From Roseomonas indoligenes (GTDB lineage Bacteria > Pseudomonadota > Alphaproteobacteria > Acetobacterales > Acetobacteraceae), in NCBI RefSeq assembly GCF_017813365.1, contig NZ_JAGIZA010000016.1, positions 58,418 through 122,417 of the forward strand: a DNA stretch of 64,000 nucleotides, written 5' to 3'. Below are positions 16,186 to 24,538 of this stretch, piece after piece. Each line of letters opens with the position of its first letter. Position 1 is the first letter of the stretch. The translations under genes were made by a program, and so were the position numbers. Below the pieces are notes generated by a model. The model made no database searches, was not told the origin of the DNA, and saw only the letters and a program-made list of their open reading frames with translations.

Positions 16186-17763
16186 ATGAAGCGCAGGACA
16201 TTCCTGGCAAGCGGCGGCGCCCTCCTCGCCGTGCCGTCCCTTGCCACCGCCCAGCAGAGCAAGGTCCTGCGGTTCATCCCGCAGACGGATCTCAGCTTCC
16301 TCGACCCGATCTTCAGCCTGGCCTACGCGACCCGGAACCATGGCTACATGGTCTTCGACATGCTCTACGGCCAGGACAGCAGCTATCGTGCGGCACCGCA
16401 GATGGTGGAAGGGCATGTCACGGAGGGGGATGGTCTCCTCTGGCGCCTGACGCTGCGCGACGGCCTGAAATGGCACGACGGCGAGCGCGTCCTGGCGCGG
16501 GACTGCGTGGCGAGCATTCGCCGCTGGGGGGCGCGCGACCCCTTCGGTCAGGCGTTGCTGGCCGTGACGGACGAGCTCTCGGCCCCGGACGACCGGACGA
16601 TCCGGTTCCGCCTGAAGCGTCCCTTCCCGCTGCTGCCGGAGGCGCTGGGCAAGCTGCCGCCGCTGCTGCCGGTGATGATGCCGGAGCGCCTGGCCAGGAC
16701 GGACCCGTTCACGCAGGTGACGGAGATGGTCGGATCGGGCCCGTTCCGCTTCCTTCCCGGGGAGCGGGTCTCCGGCGCGCGCGTCGTCTACGAGCGGTTC
16801 GCGGACTACGTGCCGCGCTCCTCGGGCACGGCGGATGGCACGGCGGGGCCGAAGGTCGTGCATGTGGACCGGGTGGAATGGACCACGATCCCCGACGCCT
16901 CCACGGCGGCGGCGGCCCTGCAGGCCGGTGAGCAGGACTGGCTGGAGTTCGCCGCGAACGACATGGTCCCGCTGCTCAGGCGCATGCGCGGCGTGAAGGT
17001 GGCGGTGCAGGAGCAGGCGGGCATGATGTGCCTGATGCGGCTGAACCACCTGCACCCGCCTTTCAACAACCCGGCCATCCGCCGCGCGATCCTGGGTGCC
17101 TTCGACCAGTCGGACTTCATGCAGGCCGTCGCCGGCGACGACAGCGCGATGTGGCACGCGCCGGTCGGCTTCTTCACCCCGGGCTCGCCCATGGCGAACG
17201 ACGAGGGCCTCGGCGTGTTCCAGGGGCCGCGCGACTACGCCAGGGTGAAGCGGGAGCTCGAGGCCGCGGGATACAAGGGCGAGAAGGTGGTGCTGCTCGG
17301 GTCCACCGACCCGACCTTCATCCTCGGCCTGAGCGAGGTGGCGGCGGATCTCCTCCGCAAATGCGGCCTGAACGTCGATTATCTCCTCTCCGACTGGGGA
17401 ACGCTGACCACCCGGCGCTCCAGCAGGGAGCCCGTCGAGAAGGGCGGCTGGAGCTGCTACATGACGGCCCTCACGGGGATCGACACCGCCAATCCCGCAC
17501 TCAGCGCGCCGCTGCGAGGGAACGGCCTCCAGGCCATGGCGGGCTGGCCGGACCTGCCGCAGATTGAGGCGCTGGTCGGCGAATGGTACTCCGCCGGGGA
17601 CCTCGCCGCGCAGCAGGGTCTCGCGCGGAGGCTGCAGGCCCAGGCCTTTCGCGACGTGCCCTATATCCCGGCGGGGCAGTTCCTCCAGGTCGCGGCCTAC
17701 CGGTCCAACCTCGAAGGGCTCCTGCGCGGCTTTCCCCTGTTCTGGAACGTCAGGAAGACCTGA
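16186..17763 (+). CDS. Peptide/opine-type ABC transporter substrate-binding protein
   Basis: A 525-residue family 5 extracellular solute-binding protein (DppA/OppA type). It has a signal peptide (MKRRTFLASGGALLAVPSLA), an early TDLSFLDPIFS segment, the LRDGLKWHDGERVLARDCVASIRR family signature (about residues 90-115), and the NNPAIRRAILGAFDQ helix. Members bind peptides, nickel or other small molecules for ABC import. No permease or ATPase genes follow, so the rest of the transporter is elsewhere. It sits 38 bases after the SDR. Confidence 0.9.
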   Translation: MKRRTFLASGGALLAVPSLATAQQSKVLRFIPQTDLSFLDPIFSLAYATRNHGYMVFDMLYGQDSSYRAAPQMVEGHVTEGDGLLWRLTLRDGLKWHDGERVLARDCVASIRRWGARDPFGQALLAVTDELSAPDDRTIRFRLKRPFPLLPEALGKLPPLLPVMMPERLARTDPFTQVTEMVGSGPFRFLPGERVSGARVVYERFADYVPRSSGTADGTAGPKVVHVDRVEWTTIPDASTAAAALQAGEQDWLEFAANDMVPLLRRMRGVKVAVQEQAGMMCLMRLNHLHPPFNNPAIRRAILGAFDQSDFMQAVAGDDSAMWHAPVGFFTPGSPMANDEGLGVFQGPRDYARVKRELEAAGYKGEKVVLLGSTDPTFILGLSEVAADLLRKCGLNVDYLLSDWGTLTTRRSSREPVEKGGWSCYMTALTGIDTANPALSAPLRGNGLQAMAGWPDLPQIEALVGEWYSAGDLAAQQGLARRLQAQAFRDVPYIPAGQFLQVAAYRSNLEGLLRGFPLFWNVRKT

Positions 17764-17931
17764 CGTCCCCGGGCGACCGAGGTGTCCCAGGCGTGGGGCG
17801 AGCCTTCTGTCCGTCCCTCGGGGTCGCACCTGGGGCGGCGGCTCGAGCCTGACGGCTGGCTGACAAGGGGGTGCAGACCCAACCGGGCCTCCTCACGGCG
17901 CGTTGCGGGCTCTGCCATCCAGAGAACGACC

Positions 17932-19248
17932 ATGCCCCCTGCACCGGCGCCGTCCCAGTTCACCGCCAGGGGGCCCTCCCGCCGCGTCGCCCGGGGCCTG
18001 GACGCCCTCAACTTCTTCCTGGCCGATGTGCGGGACGGGCTGGGGCCCTACCTCGCCATTTATCTCCTCGCGGTGCGGGGGCCGGAGCAAGGGTGGAACG
18101 AGGCCACGATCGGGCTGGTCATCACCATCTCGGCCATCGCGGGCCTGGTGGCGCAGACCCCTGCGGGGGCCCTGATCGACCGCACCCGCCACAAGCGCGC
18201 CGTGGTCATCGCGGCGGCCGTGGCCGTGACCCTGAGCTGCGTGACGCTGCCCTTCATCTCCGGCTTCTACGCGGTGGCCGCCACGCAGTCCCTGGCCGGG
18301 ATCGCGGGGGCGATCTTCCCGCCGGCGCTGGCCGCGATCACGCTCGGCGTGGTCGGGCCGAAGGCCTTTTCCCGCCGCATCGGGCGGAACGAGGCCTTCA
18401 ACCACGGCGGCAACGCGGCCTCGGCCGCGCTGGCCGCGGTCACGGCCTATGCCTTCGGGCCGGTGGTGGTGTTCTGGATCATGGGCGGGCTGGCCGCGGC
18501 GAGCATCGGGGCGATGCTGCTGGTCCCCGCCCGCGCGATCGACGACGACCTGGCGCGCGGGCTGGATGAGGAGCCCGGCCGGCGGGCGGGGCATGAGGAG
18601 CCGTCCGCCTGGAAGGCCCTGCTCACCTGCCGGCCGCTGCTGGTCTTCGCGGGGCTGATGGCCACCTTCCACCTGGCGAACGCGGCGATGCTGCCGACCG
18701 TGGGGCAGAAGCTGACGCAGGTGGTGGGGAAGGACTACGCCACCTCCCTGATCGCCGCCTGCATCGTGGCGGCGCAGTGCGTGATGGTGCCGGTCGCGAT
18801 GCTGGTCGGGGCCCGGGCGGATCGCTGGGGGCGCAAGCCGATCTTCCTGGCGGCCTTCGGCGTGCTGGCCCTGCGCGGGCTGCTCTTCCCGCTCTCGGAC
18901 CATCCTGCCTGGCTGCTGGGGGTCCAGATGCTGGACGGGGTGGGGGCCGGGATCTTCGGCGCGCTCTTCCCCGTGGTGGTGGCGGACCTCACGCGCGGGA
19001 CGGGGCGGTTCAACGTCAGCCAGGGCGCGGTCGCGACGGCACAGGGGCTGGGTGCGGCGCTGAGCGCCAGCCTCGCCGGCGGGGTGATCGTCTGGGCGGG
19101 GTACTCGCCCGCCTTCCTGGTGCTGGGCGCGATCGCCGCGGCGGGGTTCCTCGGCTACCTGCTGCTGATGCCGGAGACGTTGCCCGGCCAGGCCGGCGCG
19201 GATCGGTCCCAACCGCCCACGGGGGCGGTGGTCCAGCCTTCAGCCTAG
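17932..19248 (+). CDS. MFS transporter
   Basis: A 438-residue, 12-helix major facilitator. The ATG at 17932 is used because the upstream in-frame extension lacks membrane character. Conserved loops are visible: DRTRHKRAV after helix 2-3 (about residues 83-91) and GARADRWGRKP after helix 8 (about 305-315), the latter a clear motif-A copy. Likely an exporter of small molecules, with specificity not readable. It is 168 bases past the binding-protein gene and 9 bases ahead of the ArsB-like gene, so the two membrane proteins form one unit. Confidence 0.88.
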   Translation: MPPAPAPSQFTARGPSRRVARGLDALNFFLADVRDGLGPYLAIYLLAVRGPEQGWNEATIGLVITISAIAGLVAQTPAGALIDRTRHKRAVVIAAAVAVTLSCVTLPFISGFYAVAATQSLAGIAGAIFPPALAAITLGVVGPKAFSRRIGRNEAFNHGGNAASAALAAVTAYAFGPVVVFWIMGGLAAASIGAMLLVPARAIDDDLARGLDEEPGRRAGHEEPSAWKALLTCRPLLVFAGLMATFHLANAAMLPTVGQKLTQVVGKDYATSLIAACIVAAQCVMVPVAMLVGARADRWGRKPIFLAAFGVLALRGLLFPLSDHPAWLLGVQMLDGVGAGIFGALFPVVVADLTRGTGRFNVSQGAVATAQGLGAALSASLAGGVIVWAGYSPAFLVLGAIAAAGFLGYLLLMPETLPGQAGADRSQPPTGAVVQPSA

Positions 19249-19257
19249 GGGCAGGGG

Positions 19258-20508
19258 ATGTTCGGCGTGGCGGGCCCGGTGCTCGCGGTCTGGCTTATCG
19301 CGGGGCTGGCAACGGCAGGGGTGATCCTGCGCCCCTTCCGCTGGCCCGAGGCGGCCTGGGCAGTGGCCGGCGCGGCGGCGCTGGTGCTCACCGGCCTGCT
19401 CTCCCCCGCTGCCGCCTGGCACGGCGTGCTCCGCGGCAGGGATGTCTACCTCTTCCTGCTGGGGATGATGCTGCTGGCGGAGGTAGCGCGGCGGGAGGGG
19501 CTGTTCGACTGGCTGGCGGTCTTCGCGGTGCGGGCGGCGGGCGGCTCAGGGGCGCGGCTGCTCGCCGTGGTCTACGGGGTGGGCGTCGTGACGACGGCCT
19601 TCCTGAGCAACGACGCGACGGCAGTGGTCCTGACCCCGGCGGTGCTGGCCGCGGCGCGGGCGGCACGGGCGGATCCGATGCCGCATCTCTATGCCTGCGC
19701 CTTCGTGGCGAACGCGGCGTCCTTCGTGCTGCCAATCTCCAACCCGGCGAACCTCGTGGTCTTCGGCGAGCACATGCCGTCGCTCGGCGACTGGCTGCTG
19801 CGCTTCACCCTGCCCTCCGTGCTGGCGATCGGGGCGACCTTCCTGATGCTGCGGCTGACGCAGCGACGGACCCTGGCGCAGCCGATCGCGCCCAGCGTGC
19901 CGCAGGTGCGCCTTCCCCGGGGCGGGGCGGTCGCCGGCCTTGGCATCGTCGCCGCGGTCGGGGTGCTGCTGGGCGCCTCCGCGGTCGGGGCGGATCTGGG
20001 CTGGCCGACCTTCCTGGCGGGGGCGGCGACGGCGCTGGTGGTCGCGCTCGTGACCCGGCAAGGGCCCGGGGCCGTGCTGGCCGGCCTGTCCTGGGGTGTC
20101 CTGCCCCTGGTCGCCGGGCTGTTCATCCTCGTGCAGGCACTGGAGGGGACAGGGGCGGTGCGCGCCCTCGTCGGGCTGGTTCAGGGCGGCGGCGGCGGCA
20201 CCGCGCTGGCGGCCGGGGCGCTCGTCGCCTTCGGGACCAATGTCACGAACAACCTGCCGGCCGGGCTGGTCGCGGGGGCCGTGGTGCAGGGGGCGGGAGG
20301 CGGGGGATTGCTGCCGGCCGCGGTCCTGATCGGCGTGGACCTGGGCCCCAACCTCTCCGTCACGGGCTCGCTGGCGACCATCCTCTGGATGGCGGCGATC
20401 CGGCGGGAGGGTCTGTCGATCGGCGACGGGCCGTTCCTGCGCCTGGGCGTGCTCGTCATGCCGCCGGCCCTGCTCCTCGCGCTGGGGGTGCTCGCACTGC
20501 AGCCCTGA
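19258..20508 (+). CDS. ArsB/SLC13-like permease
   Basis: A 416-residue integral membrane protein of the ion-transporter superfamily. The two re-entrant motif regions are AFLSNDATAVVLTPAVLAAA (about residues 113-132), followed by VLPISNPANLVVFGEHMP, and later GTNVTNNLPAGLVAGAVV with DLGPNLSVTGSLATILW. These are the signatures of ArsB arsenite carriers and related anion permeases. There is no arsR, arsC or arsA nearby, so arsenite export is not certain. A carboxylate or other anion is possible. It is co-oriented with the MFS gene 9 bases upstream. Confidence 0.8.
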   Translation: MFGVAGPVLAVWLIAGLATAGVILRPFRWPEAAWAVAGAAALVLTGLLSPAAAWHGVLRGRDVYLFLLGMMLLAEVARREGLFDWLAVFAVRAAGGSGARLLAVVYGVGVVTTAFLSNDATAVVLTPAVLAAARAARADPMPHLYACAFVANAASFVLPISNPANLVVFGEHMPSLGDWLLRFTLPSVLAIGATFLMLRLTQRRTLAQPIAPSVPQVRLPRGGAVAGLGIVAAVGVLLGASAVGADLGWPTFLAGAATALVVALVTRQGPGAVLAGLSWGVLPLVAGLFILVQALEGTGAVRALVGLVQGGGGGTALAAGALVAFGTNVTNNLPAGLVAGAVVQGAGGGGLLPAAVLIGVDLGPNLSVTGSLATILWMAAIRREGLSIGDGPFLRLGVLVMPPALLLALGVLALQP

Positions 20509-20539
20509 CCGTTCCTCCCTCCCCCAGGGGCAACCGCCC

Positions 20540-21631
20540 TCACACCGCCCGCTTCTCCCGCAGCGGCAGGGCGTTCCCGCGCCACACCGTGGTGCCGGTC
20601 GTCCAGCCCATCGCCCAGACGCCGAGGATCATCACGTCCCGCACCGGCATGGCCGCGAGAAGAGCCGGGGAGAGAGGCCATCCCTTGCGCCAGGCCAGCG
20701 CGGCCTCCGCCCCGTACCAGAGGGCGGGGACGAGGAGCGCGGCAGGAGCGGCGGCGATGGCGGCCAGAAGCGTGGGCACCGCCGCGCCGATCAGGATCTC
20801 CGGCGCGAAGAAGAGGGGGAAGGTCACCCGGCGAAGGCGCGCCCAGCGGAGCTGGCGCAGCCAGACCTGGCGGGCGGTGCGGCGCCCCAGCGGCTGCTCG
20901 AAGGGGGAATCCACGAGGTGCACGCGGCGCCCGGCGCGGCGCACCAGCTTGGTCGCGGCGGCATCCTCCGCGATCTCAGCCGCCAGCGCCCGGATGCCGC
21001 CATGGGCGTCCAGGAAGTCGCGCTGCCACAGCATGCTCTTGCCCTGGGCGAAGCCGAGGCCCACCGCCTCCCCCGTGTACTGCCAGCGCGCCTGGAGGGT
21101 GTTGAGGAAGGCGCACTCCACCTGCGCCCAGAAACCGTCCGGGCGCGTGCCGAGAGGCGTGGAGCAGACGAGGCCGGTATCCGGGCGCCAGGCGGCGAAG
21201 AGCTGCTCCACATAGTCCGGCGGCATGAGGACGTTGGAATCCGCCAGGACGATCCAGTCGTGCCGCGCGGCGTCCCAGCCCTTGATGCAGTTGTTCAGCT
21301 TGGGATTGCCGCTGTGCCGGTTCTCCCCGATCAGCAACCGGGCCTGCACCGCCGGATGGGCGGCGATCAGGCGCTCGACCAGGGGGCGCACGGGGTCGTC
21401 GGCGCGGTCCAGGCAGAAGATCAGCTCGTAGTCCGGATGCTCCAGCGCGAAGCCGCTCGCCAGCGTCGCCTCGATATGCGGCTCCAGCCCGCAGACCGGG
21501 CGCACGATCGTCACCCCCTCCCCCCGCGTCGCCGGGCGGTGGCGGCGGCGCCGCAGCCGGGCGGCGGCAAGCCCGAGGCCCGCGAGGTTGACGGCGGTGA
21601 CCGCCGCGGCAGCCAGGAGGAGAGGGTTCAT
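20540..21631 (-). CDS. GT21-type glycosyltransferase (ceramide glucosyltransferase/HpnI-like)
   Basis: A 363-residue membrane glycosyltransferase. An N-terminal anchor helix precedes the catalytic domain, which has VTIVRPVCGLEP, the D1 region ELIFCLDRADDP (about residues 69-80), the D2 site LADSNVLMPPDY, an acidic D3 EIAEDAAATKL and the RQLRWAR (Q-x-x-R-W) motif, then two or three C-terminal helices. That order is the ceramide glucosyltransferase pattern, and hopanoid HpnI proteins share it. It starts 9 bases after phnN on the same strand with a weak ribosome-binding site, so it looks like the last gene of the C-P lyase operon. A link to lipid remodelling is an inference. Confidence 0.85.
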   Translation of the reverse strand: MNPLLLAAAAVTAVNLAGLGLAAARLRRRRHRPATRGEGVTIVRPVCGLEPHIEATLASGFALEHPDYELIFCLDRADDPVRPLVERLIAAHPAVQARLLIGENRHSGNPKLNNCIKGWDAARHDWIVLADSNVLMPPDYVEQLFAAWRPDTGLVCSTPLGTRPDGFWAQVECAFLNTLQARWQYTGEAVGLGFAQGKSMLWQRDFLDAHGGIRALAAEIAEDAAATKLVRRAGRRVHLVDSPFEQPLGRRTARQVWLRQLRWARLRRVTFPLFFAPEILIGAAVPTLLAAIAAAPAALLVPALWYGAEAALAWRKGWPLSPALLAAMPVRDVMILGVWAMGWTTGTTVWRGNALPLREKRAV

Positions 21632-21640
21632 CGGGCTCGG

Positions 21641-22207
21641 TTATCCGGCGACCGCCGCGGCGGGGAGGGTGTTGCGCAGGGCGCGCAACAGGGCTTCGGC
21701 GCCGGCCTGCACCGTCCCGTCGTTCCGGACGGTCTCGACGGCCAGGCCGGCGGGCAGCGGCGCCTCGCGCGCGAGGCGGCGGGCGATGTCCTCCGCCTCC
21801 TCCCGCCCGCGGGAGGCGAGGCGGGCGGCGAGGACCTCCGGAGAGGCGGTGATCTCCACGACGCGCAGCGGGAAGCGCGCGGCGGCGTCGGCCAGGGCGC
21901 GGCGGGAGAGGTTGGCCACCGCCGAGCGGCCCGTCTCCAGCGCCGCCTCAAGCGGGCCGGCGGGGATGCCGTAGAGCAGGCCGTGCGCCTCCCACGACAG
22001 GGCAAATTGACCGGCGTCGCGCCCGGCGAGGAAGGCCTCCCGCGAGAGGGGGAGATGGTCCTCCCCGCCCGCCTCGGCCGGGCGGGTGATGGCGCGGCGC
22101 AGGAAGGCCACGCGCGGGTCCGCCAGGAGCGCGGCGCGGGCGGCCTCCATCAGCGTGTCCTTGCCGGCGCCGGAAGGGCCGACGACGGCCACCAGCACGC
22201 CGTTCAC
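21641..22207 (-). CDS. phnN: Ribose 1,5-bisphosphate phosphokinase PhnN
   Basis: A 188-residue guanylate-kinase-like enzyme that makes PRPP from ribose 1,5-bisphosphate, the final step of C-P lyase sugar recycling. The P-loop GPSGAGKDT lies at about residues 9-17, followed by FLRRAITRPAEAGGEDH and the SWEAHGLLYGIP segment conserved in PhnN. The GTG start overlaps the phnL stop (GTGA), which is why it must be read in this frame and not from the longer upstream extension. Length matches the family. Confidence 0.92.
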   Translation of the reverse strand: MNGVLVAVVGPSGAGKDTLMEAARAALLADPRVAFLRRAITRPAEAGGEDHLPLSREAFLAGRDAGQFALSWEAHGLLYGIPAGPLEAALETGRSAVANLSRRALADAAARFPLRVVEITASPEVLAARLASRGREEAEDIARRLAREAPLPAGLAVETVRNDGTVQAGAEALLRALRNTLPAAAVAG

Positions 22208-22920
22208 GCCGCTTCCCGCAGGGGCGCGACCTCCAGGATGCGGTCCGCCACGCGGTCGCGCACCTCGATGTCGTGGAAGATGCCCACCAGGGCCGCGCCG
22301 CGCGCCTTCGCCTCCGCGATCAGGGCGATCACCACCTCGCGGTTCGCGGCGTCCAGGCTCGCCGTCGGCTCGTCCAGCAGCATGACCGGGAAATCCGCCA
22401 CGAAGCCGCGCGCCAGGTTCACGCGCTGCTGCTCGCCGCCGGAGAAGGTGGCGGGGGGAAGGCCGTGCAGGCGCTCCGGCAGGTTCAGGCGGCGCAGCAG
22501 GGCGCCGGCGCGCGCCCGCGCCTCCTCCGGCGCCACGCCGCGGGAGGTCAGGGGTTCCGCCACCACGTCGATGGTCGGCACGCGGGGGATGACGCGCAGG
22601 AACTGCGAGACGTAGCCCAGCGTGTCCCGGCGCAGCGCGATCACCGTGCGCGGCGGGGCGGTGGCGAGGTCCGTCAGCGCACCGTCGCGCCCGCGGATGA
22701 GGATGCTGCCGGCATCCGCGCCGTAGTTCCCCTGCAGCAGGCGCATCAGCGTGGACTTGCCGGCGCCGGAGGGACCGGCGAGCGCCACGCACTCGCCGGG
22801 CGCCACTTCCAGCGCCGCGTCGCGCAGCACGGGGATTTGCACGCCGCCGCGCAGGTGCAAGGTGAAGCCCTTGGCCACGCCCTCGGCCTTCAATGCCCAG
22901 GTTTTCTGATCCGGGGTCAT
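22204..22920 (-). CDS. phnL: C-P lyase ABC-type protein PhnL
   Basis: A 238-residue ABC ATPase-like protein with Walker A GPSGAGKST (about 39-47), signature TFSGGEQQRVNLARG and Walker B VMLLDEPTASLD. PhnL-type segments are ADAGSILIRG and GYVSQFLRVIPRVPTIDVVAEPL. It belongs to the C-P lyase machinery rather than to an importer, with no membrane partner. In known systems PhnL works with PhnK on the PhnGHIJ core. It overlaps phnK (start) and phnN (end) by 4 bases each. Confidence 0.92.
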   Translation of the reverse strand: MTPDQKTWALKAEGVAKGFTLHLRGGVQIPVLRDAALEVAPGECVALAGPSGAGKSTLMRLLQGNYGADAGSILIRGRDGALTDLATAPPRTVIALRRDTLGYVSQFLRVIPRVPTIDVVAEPLTSRGVAPEEARARAGALLRRLNLPERLHGLPPATFSGGEQQRVNLARGFVADFPVMLLDEPTASLDAANREVVIALIAEAKARGAALVGIFHDIEVRDRVADRILEVAPLREAA

Positions 22921-23693
22921 GCCGCGAGCACCGAGGAGACGAGGAGCTGCGTGTAGGGGTGGCGCGGGTCGTCCAGCACGCGGTCGGTCAATCCTTCCTC
23001 CACCACGCGGCCCTGCCGCATCACCACCATCCGGTGGGCGAGCAGGCGCGCCGCTGCGATGTCATGGGTCACGAGGATCACGGCGATGCCGAGATCGGCC
23101 ACCAGCGCGCGGATCAGGTCCAGCAGCCGCGCCTGCACGGAGACGTCGAGGCCCCCCGTCGGCTCGTCCATGAAGACCAGCCGCGGGCGGGTGACGAGGG
23201 TGCGCGCGATCTGCAGGCGCTGGCGCATGCCGCCGGAGAAGAGGCGCGGTGCGTCGTCGATCCGGCTGCGCGGGATCTCCACCCGCTCCAGCCAGCGCGC
23301 CGCCTCCTCGCGGATGTTGCCGTAATGGCGGTCGCCCACGGCCATCAGGCGTTCGCCCACATTGCCGCCCGCGGAGACGGCCATGCGAAGCCCGTCCCGC
23401 GGGTCCTGGTGGACGAAGCCCCATTCCGTGCGCGCCAGGCGGCGGCGGGCGGCCTCCGTCATGCCGTGCACGTCGCGGGTGCCGCCCTGCGGGTCGCCGT
23501 AGGTCACGCTTCCCGCATCCGGCCGCGTCTCCCCGGCCAGCACGCGCAGCAGGGTGGACTTGCCGGAGCCGGATTCGCCCACGATCGCCAGCACCTCGCC
23601 GGGCCAGAGATCGATGGAGACGTCGTCCAGCGCCCGCACCGCCCCGAAGGAAAGGCGCAGGCCGCGGGCGGAGAGGATCGGTTCGTCGTTCAC
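22917..23693 (-). CDS. phnK: C-P lyase ABC-type protein PhnK
   Basis: A 258-residue ABC ATPase with Walker A GESGSGKST (about residues 39-47), signature LFSGGMRQRLQIART and Walker B RLVFMDEPTGGLDVS. The RTEWGFVHQDPRDGLRM segment is the PhnK-specific Q-loop region. PhnK docks on PhnJ in the C-P lyase core complex and its ATPase cycle is needed for phosphonate breakdown. Length matches the E. coli protein closely. Its start overlaps the phnJ stop by 4 bases. Confidence 0.93.
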   Translation of the reverse strand: MNDEPILSARGLRLSFGAVRALDDVSIDLWPGEVLAIVGESGSGKSTLLRVLAGETRPDAGSVTYGDPQGGTRDVHGMTEAARRRLARTEWGFVHQDPRDGLRMAVSAGGNVGERLMAVGDRHYGNIREEAARWLERVEIPRSRIDDAPRLFSGGMRQRLQIARTLVTRPRLVFMDEPTGGLDVSVQARLLDLIRALVADLGIAVILVTHDIAAARLLAHRMVVMRQGRVVEEGLTDRVLDDPRHPYTQLLVSSVLAA

Positions 23694-24538
23694 TCTGCGG
23701 CCTCCTTCATGCGGGCCTGCCGGGTGCCGCAGTAATCCGTGTCGGAGCAGACGAACATCCGCCCGCCGCGGTCATCCGTGACCACCTCGTCCAGGTAGCT
23801 CTCGCCCGAGCCGCAGAGCGTGCAGCGGCCATTCGCGCGCAGCGGCACGAAGGGATGGTCCTCGAAGTCCAGGCTCCGCACCGCCGTATAGGGCGGCACG
23901 GCGTAGAGCCGGCGCTCGCGCCCCGCGCCGAAGAGCTGGAGCGCGGGGGACATGTGCATCTTCGGGTTGTCGAAGGAGGGAATGGGCGATGGCGACATGA
24001 GGTAACGATCGCCCACCATCACCGGGTGGTCGTAGGAGGAGGCGACGCGGCCGTGGCGCGCGATGTCCTCGTACAGCTTCACCTGCATCAGCCCGTAATC
24101 CGCCAGCGCGTGCAGGCGGCGCGTCTCCGCCCGACGCGGCTCCAGCCGGAACAGCGGCTCGGGCTGCGGCACCTGGTAGACCATGACCTGGCCCTCCCGC
24201 AGCGGCGTCTCGGGGATGCGGTGGCGGGTCTGGATCACCGTCGCCTCCGCCGTGCTCTCCGTGGTGCGCAGCCCCGGCGCCACGCGGGCGAAGAAGCGGC
24301 GGATGGAGACGGCGTTGGTCGTGTCGTCCGCGCCCTGGTCGATCACCTTCAGCGTGTCGTCGGGCCCGATCACCGCGGCCGTCACCTGGATACCGCCCGT
24401 GCCCCAGCCATAGGGCAGCGGCATCTCGCGGGATCCGAAGGGCACCTGGAAGCCCGGCACCGCCACGGCCTTCAGCAGGGCGCGGCGGATCATCCGCTTC
24501 GTGCCCTCGTCCAGATAGGCGAAGTTGTAGCCGCTCAT
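23690..24538 (-). CDS. phnJ: Carbon-phosphorus lyase PhnJ
   Basis: The 282-residue radical-SAM enzyme that cuts the C-P bond of ribose-1-phosphonate-5-phosphate. The start at 24538 gives the canonical MSGYNFAYLDEGTKRMIRRA N-terminus and overlaps the phnI stop (ATGA). The C-terminal cysteine array CTLC-x21-C-x5-C (from about residue 240), which carries the iron-sulfur cluster and radical cysteine, is complete. PLPYGWGTGG and RLHALADYGLMQVKLYEDIA are diagnostic PhnJ segments. All key residues are present, so the lyase should be active. Confidence 0.96.
   Translation of the reverse strand: MSGYNFAYLDEGTKRMIRRALLKAVAVPGFQVPFGSREMPLPYGWGTGGIQVTAAVIGPDDTLKVIDQGADDTTNAVSIRRFFARVAPGLRTTESTAEATVIQTRHRIPETPLREGQVMVYQVPQPEPLFRLEPRRAETRRLHALADYGLMQVKLYEDIARHGRVASSYDHPVMVGDRYLMSPSPIPSFDNPKMHMSPALQLFGAGRERRLYAVPPYTAVRSLDFEDHPFVPLRANGRCTLCGSGESYLDEVVTDDRGGRMFVCSDTDYCGTRQARMKEAAE

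Noticed and set aside
19258..20508. Calling the permease a certain arsenite exporter
   Set aside because: The ion-transporter motifs fit ArsB but there are no other ars genes, so substrate is left open.
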